Positions 38,601-50,600 of a DNA stretch of 64,000 bases are shown here, piece by piece (the stretch's first letter is position 1; each line of letters opens with the position of its first letter). Origin of the DNA: Chionis minor. Taxonomy: Eukaryota > Chordata > Aves > Charadriiformes > Chionididae. A program made the translations under genes and the position numbers. Under the pieces are notes generated by a model. That model was given only the letters and a program-made list of their open reading frames with translations. It ran no database searches and had not been told where the DNA came from. Location: the NCBI GenBank assembly GCA_013398295.1, contig VZSF01008847.1, positions 186,001 through 250,000 of the forward strand, given 5' to 3'.

Positions 38601-41600
38601 GCTCTGCGGTTGGAAAGACCTTGCAATGTGAATCGCTTTCTAGCAAGCGCTGTGCGCTCAAGGTTAAGGCTGGTGGAAGCATCAACTAGGAGAGAGAGGG
38701 AGAGGGAAGAGAAATAAGGAAGGAAGGAAGGGTCAGCCGTTCAGCTTATGGGAAAGGAAAGGTTAGAACTGGATGACAAAATAAATAAATAAATTTTGAT
38801 TCAGTTCAAGCCTGAGCAAGAGCTAATCAATTAGAAAGGTGACATGAGGTCAGAGTGATTAAACCAGCTGAGCCAAAGAGAGCCCCTGGGTTGAGTTTGG
38901 CTCACTGAGTTTTAATGGAGAACAACAACAAAATGAAAACAAAGAAGAGCAAGTGAAAGGATGTAGCTCTCATCAAAGTAAAATACAGTTTAGCAGCAAG
39001 CTCATTACAAAGGATCTAGCGCCCTTTACTATGAAAACACATCACCGTGGTTGGAAGAGCAGGGTTGTAGGGAGAAAGAGGAGAAGCAGCCTTGCAGCGC
39101 AGGACACGCGCAGACGGCAAGCGTTGCGAGCAGCCCCGCTCAGCGCTGCAGAGTCTGCCCTGGTCAGCGCTGTGGCTGACAGGCTCCCAGCCTTACCTGC
39201 TGAAGTCTTTCTACCAGCCTCCAAAGGTGGCAGACAGTCAGGCGTTCCATCTCGTGACGTGCTGGGATGTAAGGAGTGCCGTGCCAGCAAAGCTTACATG
39301 CCAGGCTTTTATAGCAACAAGCCAGCCATGCTGCCTGACAGTCACTTGCATAGAGGTAAGTCACCGATGGATCTCGGTCCTGAGTCTCTCGCTTTAAAAG
39401 AGACCCAGTTACTTGCATTGCAGGAAGGAGGTGGACTTAGGTCAAACCCCCAGATCCACACACTCCTGCCAAATCCTGCACCTGCCCCTTTCTTTGTGTG
39501 GGCAGGTAATACACAGAAGGTTTATGGCAGAGGAGAAAAGCCATGTTTTGACTATCTGGTTCTGTGCCTTAGGACTTAACCGCTAGCTTTCTCCTCCTCT
39601 TTATTTTGTACACTGCCAAGTGAAAATCATTAAAGGCACAAAGGAAGCCCAGAGGTACAAAGGGAACATGAAGAGACAGTGAATCCACACTCAACAAACA
39701 AGCAACAGACAGACAAGCTGTGCTTCCAAAGGAAAGCGCATCCCATCACTTCCTGATTTGCAGCCAAGATAATCCAGGATTGGAGGTGCCTGCATGCATA
39801 GGTGGGTGTAAGATGAACAGATTTTAGCAATACAGAAGTGTTATGTCAGTGTGGTTCAGCGCCTTGCTGGCATCTTTGGGCCAAGCAGGGCCACCTGGTG
39901 AGGAACTGCTACCGAGCAGTGGTTTCAGCTGTGGGGCTGCCCACGGACGCACTGGGAAGCGTTTTTTGGCATTCAAACTGCCTGTGTTGGCCTAAGAGCC
40001 ATTCCCTGCCACAGCTGCTCCCACCCCAAGGCAAGCATTGTAAAGATACTGTAGCCTATAAAGAATCCAGGAATTAGTATATAAAATATATGTACTTTCT
40101 GCTTGCGTAGTGCAAGAAAATCCATCGTATTTGATTATCACAGGATCATGCGGCAAGTACAACAGTGAGTGTGCACAGGGGGAAGGTATTTATGCCAGTT
40201 CTTCAGCTATGCATTTATGCCACTTCACTGAGGGATCCCCTTAAGTTTCACAAGTCCCCACACCTTCCCAGCACCAGCCAGACACGTTGTCTCCACCCGA
40301 GTTCTTTCAAACCTTTTCCTTCATTCTAAAGGTACACCCAATAATCCTGGAAACCATTTCCAGACACAATAAGGATTAGGTCCTGATGAGCAACAGGTTG
40401 AACACGAGCCCACAAAGTGCACTTGTGGCAAAGGCAGCCAACAGCATCCCGGGCTGTGTTAGGCAAAGCCTTGCCAGCAGGTCCGGGAGGTGATGCTTCC
40501 CCTCCGCTCAGCACAAGTGAGACACACCTGGAGTGCTGTGTCCCATCCCGGGCTTCCCAGTACAGGAGAGACACAGACATCTTTGAGTGAATCCAACAAA
40601 AGGCCATGAAGATGATAAAGGGATTGCACTAGCTGACATGAGGAGAGAGTGGGATTGTTCAGCCTGGAGAAGAAAATGCTCAGGGGGGTCTTATCAATGG
40701 ATATAAATTCCAGATGGGAGAGAGTAAAAGATGGAGCCAGATACTTCTCAGTGGAGCACGGTGACAGGATGAGAGGCAATGAGCACAAACTGAAATATGG
40801 GAAATTCCACTGTAAAATAGTAAAAAATTTTTTTTTCTGTGAAGGTGGTTAAAGCCTGGGACAGCGTCCCCAAGGTGGTTTTGGAGTCTCCACCCTTGGA
40901 GATCTTCAGAACCCAACTGGACACAGCCCTGAGCACCTTTTTCCAGCTGACCCTGCTGTGAGCCGCGCAGCTGGACTAGGTGGTCTCCAGAGGTTCCTGC
41001 AGGACTCGGCTCCCATATAGCTTCAAGTCAGTGAATCTACCAGTCAGGCCCGCACAACCCACTGGTTTACAGGTAGAAAACTCAGTCACAGGCACTTATC
41101 CATAGGAATAATGAAACTGAAATAGCTTGCCAATAGCGCCCTCCCCCTCCGTGCTATAGAAAGACAACAATATTTTAAAATCGGCTGTGTTCGCAGGAAC
41201 TACAGAGCTCGGGAGTATCGCAGTCAGTAGGTGGCGCAAGAGGGACGGGTTTGGCACCAGCCCCTGCAGGAGCCGCAGCACCGGTGAAAGACCCAAAACC
41301 GCCCGGTTTTAAAAGGAATTCCGCCCTGCGGAGTCCCAGCTCGAGGTGCCTCTCGGGGACACGACCTGAAGTTTGGTGGGACACAGGGAGAGCCCGGTGG
41401 CTCTTCCGCTGGCTCCACCGGGCGTGTTTCGCAGCCGCGGACGCGCGGGGACCCCCTGGGTGCCCGAGGGGGGGCTCAGCCCTGCGGGAGCCGGAGCCCG
41501 GGGGGGCTCTGGGGGGCAGGAATGAGCCGGGACCGCGGGAACAGGCCATGGGGAAGCAGGAGACTGAAAATCGGCATGTAGGGCCGTCCCAGTTCCCACG

Positions 41601-44600
41601 CTCTTGTGTGAGCCGGACCAGTTAAAAAGCTGCAGTAAATTTCAAGGATTTTTTTTTTTAAAAAAAAGGATTTATGAATTTCAAGTGAAAGACTGCTTTT
41701 CAACTTTTTGTAATTAAAAAAAAAAGTTCATATTTTAGAAAAATAAATTGTTACTGAAACAGGTTTTTAACATCGGGTTTTTTAATGAAGAATCCATAAC
41801 TTTCTCCCCAGAATGAAAACTTACTGGAATGTAAATTTTTTTTGCCAAATAGCCTATTTTTCAAAGATAAAATATTCCACTTTTTTTTAAAATTATTTTT
41901 TTTAACAAGCTCTATTTATAAAGGTGCCTGCTGTTACTTTAAGCCTGATTTGGACAGTAATCTCTTCAGACCTCACAATTTTCTTTTTATATTATTAGAA
42001 AAGTCTTTGCTCCAATATTTCAAAATACTACCTAAAAGAGAAACTGCTGTCGAAAGACTTTCTGTTCCAGCTACTGCCAGATGAGATCCAGTTTCTTTTT
42101 AGCGTGCGTTTCAACCTACATTGTACAGAATACAGCTATTGTATTTAAGCCTTCAAATAATGGACCACGGTCAACTTCTGTGACCGCACTTGTGTTTATT
42201 TACTACAGGCTGGAGGGGAACCTATACACAGAGGAGGCAAAAAGTTCTTTTTGACAAGAAGCAAGAAATTACTTAGCAAAGTCCACAGACAATCTTAAAA
42301 TCAAATATATCTAGAAACCAACTTAGCCAGGATATGGAAGGTTAACATACGCATACTGTTGCCCTCCAAATTTTAATTTTAAAAAACGTAAGTTGTACAA
42401 AGAGTACTGTAATGCATCGAAACGCAGACTTAAAAAATCCTAAACTGGTAACGCTTTTTAGTGTTCAGGAAGTTTCATGGTACAGTCACTCAGCTTTATA
42501 GCATTGGTTTTTTGATGTTTGGTTTAAACAACATATAAAATATCCTCATCAAACTCCAGAAATGAGTGTAGAAAAATAAAAATATTACCCTTTGGAAGCA
42601 AAACGCTTTGTCTCAGAAGTCCTACCTCTCTTTTGTCTGGCGCTGGGACTGGAATTCCTGTTTTTATTGTTAGAGGCTTCCACGTTTGATGTCTCAGATT
42701 TGTTTTCATATATGCTTGATGACTTCCTGCTATACCTTTGGATAAAAGAAATAAAAAAATTGTTACATTCCTCCTTAATACCTAACGGAGCACGGAGCAT
42801 TGCACATTCTTTTTTACCCTCAGACATGGAAGCCTAAGGAATAAAGGGCAAGTTTTAAAATTCTGTGTGCTATAAAAGCCTGCATCTGTGCAGGCATGTG
42901 TGGTGGAAAAAGCCATTCCAGCCGCTGCCGCCTTTCCACACCACACAGTAAGGGATGTGTTTAGCGAGAGCTGAGAAGGGGAAAATGGAGGAACAAGCTG
43001 GTTGGCTGCACAAGCTCTTTTTGCGAGTCCAACAGATTTGGAAGGAAGGACCGGGAAACCAGGTTAGAAAAGAAGACCCCAGTTTTCCATCCTTTGCAGC
43101 ACAAGTATATTTGACTCCAGGACAGAAATGGATACTGGGGATGGTCATGAAGAGGTCATACCACGTGTAGAGGAACGTATGAATTCCACTGGCTCCAGGA
43201 TCCCCCAAACTTCTGTTTCTTCTGCTCTTTGAAAACATGAATCCAAGTGGGATATCCCTGTCTACAGCTGAGCCACAGAGAAGGGGAACCATCTCGCCAG
43301 ACTTGCACAGGTACCGGCCTTGTCGTCTGTAAAGGGAACGACCTCCCTGCCCCAGGTTTGTAGGGCGTTGGAGCCGCAAGGTTTTCTCATGGTTCTTATC
43401 CTCACTGTTTTGCAAATGTTTGGGGGTTTAAACTGGGTGTTTGACTGTTATCTTTGGCAGACTGCTCCACACATTTCCTTGTATCTGCACACTTGAAATA
43501 CTCTTTCCCAAAATGCTTGTTATTAACATGTATCAGCAATTACATTGCTGTTTACAATTAACATATGAACTGTTATACGTAACATTCACAGGGTTTGTCT
43601 TGCTGTAAGGGAAGGTCCAAGATACCATCATAAGATTAAAAGTATTTGGAATACTAGAGATCTGTGAATACCTTTTATAACTACAAGACAGCCTGGGAGT
43701 CGTTGCTTTGTATTTGAACCTCCGACCTGTCTCTGATGAAACCTAAACAGAGGTCTCCATTACCTCCTGTACTAAATCAAAATGTGATTCTGCAGCGTGA
43801 TTTCAGGTACAAAATGGGACTCAAAATAAATATGGGAACAAATCCAAAGCACACTCACATTTCCTTATTCTTTTTTCTCTGTTCCTTCCCAGCTAGGCTG
43901 AGATAACTGTAAAACACGCAGCTGACAGAGTTAAAGATTTACAACTGTGAGAAAGACCAAGAAAACACATGAGCTTCTCTGAAACAGCATCTGCAGTAAA
44001 ACTTCAAGTGTTTGTGTATATCTATGTGCACAGGATATTTTTACATGGATGTATGACTGATCAGTCATTTCCAATAAAGCAAATAGTGAAGCAGTTAGAA
44101 CAACAGTCTATTCAAGTCTCATATGTTTAAATAGTTTAGAAACAATGCAAAGGAATCATTTTGTTATCACTGAAATGCAGTAGCCATCCCTTGAGTGATA
44201 CAGCAGCAATAGATACCACAGGGCATCTCATCTTAGGATTAAACAGTGAAACTTTGGGGAAGAATTTCAGAGAAAATTTAAATAGACTGAACAGGACTCA
44301 GGGACATACAGTACCAGCCTGTATTAAGGGCATTGGCTCCAAGTGTCCCTTTTGCTGACACCTCAGCTCCACTCCTGAGTCAGACCAGCCCTGCCTTATC
44401 TCATGGACAATCAGCCCCAAATGCTGCGGTGGCACGTAAATAAACGAAGGGGATAGTCTTTGTCATTGAGCAGGTATGGCTTGGGGAGGGGAGAACATCC
44501 TGCAAACAGATTTACCCAAAGTCACAGTACAGGTTTGATAATTTCCAGTAGAGTCGCTTACTTATAGTGCCTTTCACAACTGGGGCCGCACAGTCTTATC

Positions 44601-47600
44601 AGTCATAAACACAGACTATGCCCTTGTGGGTGGCTGACAAAGTCTAGCTTCTTCCTTCCTCTCCTTGCCTCCACCCAGCATCCCAAGATAGGCTGCAGAA
44701 GGGACTCCACAGTCTGAGGAATTCTGGATCCACTATTTCACATGAGCTCATGTAAAAGCACCTCGTGCTGCAGTTCCCCTGGCCTTGCTTCTCTCCGAGA
44801 CACATATTGCAGAGGATCAAGGTGGCCTCTGCCTACAATAGCCAACAGGACACTCTGTTCCATTCATGAAAGCCCAGAGCGTTGCTCTTTCATGAAGATT
44901 TACCATATTCTTCCCGTCCCTATAATAATCCAGCATTTGGTGCAGAAACATCTAACCTCTCCTTCTCTGGTACAGTTGGCAGAGCAAGGACAGCAAGCAA
45001 TTAATTTTTCATTTGGTTTAAACCACTCTGGGACAAATAGTTAATCACATAGCCTTTCTTCCTGGAGTTAATTAATCTTCTGTTGATGGTTTTTTTGTCC
45101 ATGATTTCTGTTCTGAAAACGCTCACTTTAAGAGCCTTATAAGAGGGACATACACCTGGCTTGGTCTGAAACATTTTTGTGATTGCATTTCATGTTTTAC
45201 TGGAATAATTTTCTCCTATCCCCAAGGTGGTTTTGCTGAAAGGTTTTCACCCTTAAACCAAGTAAATGTAACCAAGCCTAGAGAAAATACGGTGCAGGAT
45301 TAACAGCACTGCATCCATTTAAGATTTCTTGCATCAAGTTGTACAACTCTCAAAGGCCGGCTGTGTTACCTGGGATGTCTTGGCTTGGTTGATCCTGCTA
45401 AAATTTGACAGCGATAGTGTGGTGGTGCAGCCCCTCTGGGCCACACTGAGAGGTCAGGATAAGCCAACATTGTGTTCTTGTCTTGGTTACAAGCGCAGTG
45501 AGCTGGGACAACCTGACACTTTCTTGTCCTGGTTAAAAGCAGAGCGAGTTGGGATGGTTAGGCACTCCCTAACTGTACCTGAATCTCCTGCTGCCTGGAT
45601 CATAGCCCAGTCTGGAAGGTATGGGAATTACCTGACATGAATTGTGGCCAAAAATGGAAAAACACTGACCAAATATCAATCATCTTGTGATCCTGTAAGT
45701 AGTGATCCTAAGCGAGACACTTTGAGCTCTCCGGAATCACAGCAGGCTGTGACCCACTGTCTCCCTTTGGGTTGGGATGCCTCTCAGGTAGGTTTTGTGA
45801 GGCTTCAAAGATCATCCTGGTGATACATACCAATGAAGAAAAAACGTTCAAAGATCATCTGCTGACAAACACCGATAAAGGACAATAGTGAGTAACTCAC
45901 TATAATTAGATTTCATGAGGTTCAAAGATCATTCGGAACCAATCATTTATTACAACTTGCCAAGAGAGAAAGTCTTGATCATAGGTTAACCACTCTGTGT
46001 GCACGTGTGTGTGTGTTCGTGCATGTGTGATTTGATTTAGGAAACTCTGTCCTAAGTCTCATGCAAACCTTGCCATTTTCAAATCTTTAACTAAGTCGTG
46101 TTAATTATAACAAATTTTATTAAAATCACCCTGATAATTGGTTGATGAGTAATTATTGTTTAAAAATCATACAACCTAATCCTATCATTTTGGTAATAGT
46201 GTTAATAAATCTTAAATTGCTGCTACCTGAAAGTTGTGTAGGATCCAGAATCATTCATTTCACAACAAATAGGTGTAGTCAGCAGGATGGCAAGTAGTGT
46301 CACCAATTATTCACGAAAGCATGGTATTAATCCAAACCCTGGCTTTTCAGGAAAATGCATCCGTGATAATTAGTATGAATGAGAAGGGGTAGAGAAGCAG
46401 CTAGGGGCTGCGAGGGGTTTGACCAAGGATGGAAAAGATAAAGGTATAATTTGTAAAATTCTGGGAACATGTTTAGAAGTGGCATACAGGAAAGGAAAGA
46501 AACTAATAGTAAGACAAAAGATATGCAAAATGAAATAGAGGAACATAAAGCTACTGAACTCGCTATCTTTAAGAGTAGAACAACTGCAACAACAACTTCA
46601 GGAAGCTCATTTAAAAACACAGAAGTTAGGAGAACGTGTTGAAATTATGTTAATGCAAGCTCCAAACACCCCTGACATAGTTCAAATTAGAAAACTAATA
46701 GTATCCCCCCCAAAACTGGGATTATTCAAATAACAGCTCAGATGAAGATAACCCCCCCTCCCTACCTGCCTTAGCCTTCCCAACACACCACTAGACCATT
46801 TATAAAACCAGAAAAAACTACTGGACCACGGGGTGGAGCAGGAAACTGCACTTGAAAAACAATTCCATTCAATCCGATTCAAACGGCCAATTTGCAGAAG
46901 TGCTACAGTCGTAAACTCAGAGAAACTGAAACAGATTATTTGTGGTATGTGTGCGCTTATCTGGAGGGGAGAGAATTTTATTAAATAGGGATGAATCAAA
47001 TGGATATTGAGGACCAGCTGTCTTTTTAAATGCTGGCCCCAACCCCCCAGATCATTCCCATTCAACAAGTAGGGTGGTGTATTGGGCTGGAGGAACAGAT
47101 GCACTCTAGAGAGGGGAACCACCTATAACATTTCTAGATGAATTTTCAGTTGTAGTGACAAAGGTTACTTTTATGCAGGCTATGGATGAACATGCTCCCC
47201 ATGATGTTCCTATCTCAACAACCATAGACTATGCCATATTGAAACCATTAATTGGGGGAGCAGAGCCCCAGCTGTGCTTAACCCTTACGTCACTACAAAG
47301 CAATACGAAATTAAAAGGGACACAGAATATAATGTCCTCTTAGCCGTAGAGGCTGACAGCAATGCCACATCAAGTGCCATAAGGCATCTTCCTACCCGGG
47401 CAGAACTGATGCATGATAGCATAAATCACGGGTGAGAAATGGGATGGGATGATATGTCCAGTGGAACAAGAAATACAGGCCAAAACACTAGACAGGTTAA
47501 GCAACCACCTCACAGTGGCTCTTGGGAATTGAAACTCATTGATCAACAGTCGAGGGTCCAGGATGAAAGGAACAAATTATGGAGACAAGCCCTGGCATTA

Positions 47601-50600
47601 GGTCTTCCCAGAGCTGCTATTCATAGACAATCGACTGGAGTTATTTTAAGCTTGATGGTAGCACTGTCACCTGCTACTGCTCCCCCTCAATCAGCTCCCC
47701 GAGAGACCCCTCCCAGCGCTCTTTTCCTCTACAAAAGGAATTAAGGGAATTGCAGGAACAGAAACCAAAAAAAAAATGGGTAGACCCCAGACAGCTATTG
47801 GGCCTGCCTGTCTGGAAAATTAATATTTACCAATGGATAAGTGAGGATGGCCCTTATATTATATTTCCCATAGGTCCTCACCAACAATCAATTAAATTCC
47901 TAATAGATACGGAAGCACAAATTTCAATAATAACACAACAAGATACCAAAAAGCTGGGCGTACGACCTAGATGGCAGAGTGTTAAAGTCACTGGATTAAA
48001 CAGAACAAGTGCTATTTGCCAACTACAGAAGTTAAAATTATGGCTCCTGGGTGAGAAGCACATGTCATCTACTTGCTTTGCAGTTAAAGATCACAAGGGA
48101 AATATTTTGTGTTTAATGTTTGAATGGTTGAACCTGGTGCCTGCTGGATGTGTGATCCTTCAGTTCAAATGTCAATGCAGACCCTGATAGAAATCAGGAA
48201 GCTACAGTGCGTGTACTCCACAATCCCAGATTCAAACATACCCGATACCACAATATCCAATTTCTGCTGCAGCACAAAACGGAGTTTCTGAGGTGATCGC
48301 ATTTTCGGAAGAAACAACAAGTTATCTACAAAACCCACTCCCCATATGAATCACCTGTCAGGCCAGTTCAGAAGGCAGCCAGGAGGGGGTATTTAATAAG
48401 TGATTATTAGTGCAAACTGGCATCAGTGCCTGAATGCTAATAGAGCGCCGCTAACAGCTGCTATACCCAACATTGCAAAATTAACAGCTACTTTGCAAGC
48501 AGGTGCACATCCATGGATGGCGATGCTACATGTGAAAGGTATGTTCTGTATTACAAGAAAAGGATAAAGAGAAATTTGCTTTTACTTGGGAAGCTGTACC
48601 TTTAACACAGGGACATAAACATTCACCCAGGATTGCTCACACTGCGCTTGCTGAACTTTTACAGATAGTCCCACTCCCTCAAGATGTGACACTATACCAA
48701 TATAGAAATTATATTCTGACTGGAGGAACTTCCCCTGTGACAGTGGGGGAAGCAGCAGCAGCAACGCACCAAGCACTACTCAGAGCAGAGGTTGAGATCC
48801 CACCCGAGAAGCGTCAAGGACCAAATAAAGAAGTAACATTTTTAGGTACTTGGTGGACTGCAGATAGTGCAACAATTCTACCGGACACCCTAAGTAAAAT
48901 AGAACAATTGAGATACCCCAGTCTAGGAAAGAATTACAACAGCTCATGGGTACTTTACGGTACTGGAGGAAAAATGTACCTGGATTTTCAATCATTGCTC
49001 ATCCACCGTACTCACTTTTATGAAAAGGGAAAGCATGAAAATGGTACCCAGAACATGAACAGGTAGTCAAAACCTTAATACAGGAATTAAACCATAACAG
49101 TCGCTGGGGCCAATTCACCCCTGTGACTCTATTGCAGCAGAATAGGATTTTACAGAACATGGTACTTATTACAGTCTATTCCAAACTGGCCGTGGCAGAC
49201 CAAAGAGACCTTTACTATTCAGCTGTATTGCATCTAAGGAGACAGAATGGAGATACTCCAAGTGGGAAAAGGGACTTTATCTTTAGTCCGAGCAGTTAAA
49301 CAAGTTGAGTCACTATAGGGTAACCCGTCTGGAAAAACCCCACCAAGACTTGTATTGTTTTCCCTTTCCAGGAACAATACCAGGAATGATACCAACACAC
49401 GTCCCCTGGAGATTGGGTCAGCCATCAGAGGATTGCTTAACCTCCTCGCAGGAGCAATCATCATCAGCGTAGACCAAATTTGGCTCATATGCCAATAAGT
49501 CCAATGCCTGGGGTGGAGAACCTCACTTCCTTTATTTGTGCTAATCAATATGGTAACTATCATACATTCTGCACCCACAACTCACAAACATGTACGGTGC
49601 AATCTACTGTAACAGCAATTTTAACTTACATTAAACTTGCCCAGCAATTGTGTCATTACAAAAATTTGCTGACAGCTCCATTTAGCACCCTGGAAACATT
49701 CCAATACATTTTGTCTAAACTCGAGTTAATCCAGAACATATGGTTCTTTTGCAAAACCAAATGATCGTCTTTGAAATGAATTCTGCATTGTGATTTTAGT
49801 TTCCCCATAAGCAAAACCTTTATATGCATCTACATGTCTTTAAAGAATTTGAAGACAATCAAGTAAGTTCATACTCAGGAACCTAGAAACATAAAACTAA
49901 GAGTTTATGTACTGCAAAAGCACAAAGGCAAGACAAAACATGGCCCTGATATGCCATGATAGCTGTGGTTACCTGCTTGCATTGGAGCAATCCATTGGTG
50001 CATGGTATACACTCTCGGTGATTCTTTGGTGCAGTTGACTTGCTTCTGTTAAACAAAAAGTAAAAAGAAATTGCTCCAAATTGCTCTAGGCTTCCTTGTT
50101 TGCATAGGAAGGGGGGGGGGGGGGGGGCGGGGAGAGACAGAGAAAGAGCACAGGAGAGATTTTGACTGCTGCTGCAATGAAAGTGGAATACTCATGCCTG
50201 AAGAGAAAAGCATATGGTGATCTTAAAGGCTGAAAATTTAGCTCACCCAAACAGCTCTTCTACCAGTATTCTTTCAGGACAGAAGAGATTTCTTCCCCTA
50301 CCACCTTCTCTTTCTCCTGTACCTCTTTCCTAGCTCACTGCTAGGATCTAGAATATGGATCTAGAGAATGGACATACTGGCATTTTTCCCAGAATACAAA
50401 TTTTGTGGCTCACAGCTTTTTCTGGATTTAGCAACACATGTAGATCAGTCCTTTTGTTCATGCAGCTGTCTAGTAGAATATATCCCCATCCATCTAAGGA
50501 ATGCTTTTGCTTAACATCCTGGACAAACAGCAATAATAAAATGTTATTCAGATGCTGCTCGTTCACTCTTTTTGCATAGCTGCAAGGGAGCAACAGACTC

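Larger units (their letters stand above)
45340..49770 (+). mobile_element. Degraded endogenous retrovirus, antisense in MCF2L2 intron
   Basis: A proviral remnant in plus orientation with LTR-like sequence, then gag-like, protease and reverse transcriptase remnants in the expected order, followed by unassigned retroviral-like sequence. Every frame has stops or frameshifts, and no matching 3' LTR is visible by eye before the next MCF2L2 exon at 49973, so the right end appears truncated. Boundaries are approximate. Antisense placement inside an intron is the common surviving orientation. Class assignment was not possible by eye. Confidence 0.85.

Noticed and set aside
39838..39910. Zinc-knuckle-like CWHLWAKQGHLVRNC
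   Set aside because: Cysteine spacing does not fit C-x2-C-x4-H-x4-C, and no retroviral sequence was recognised around it.
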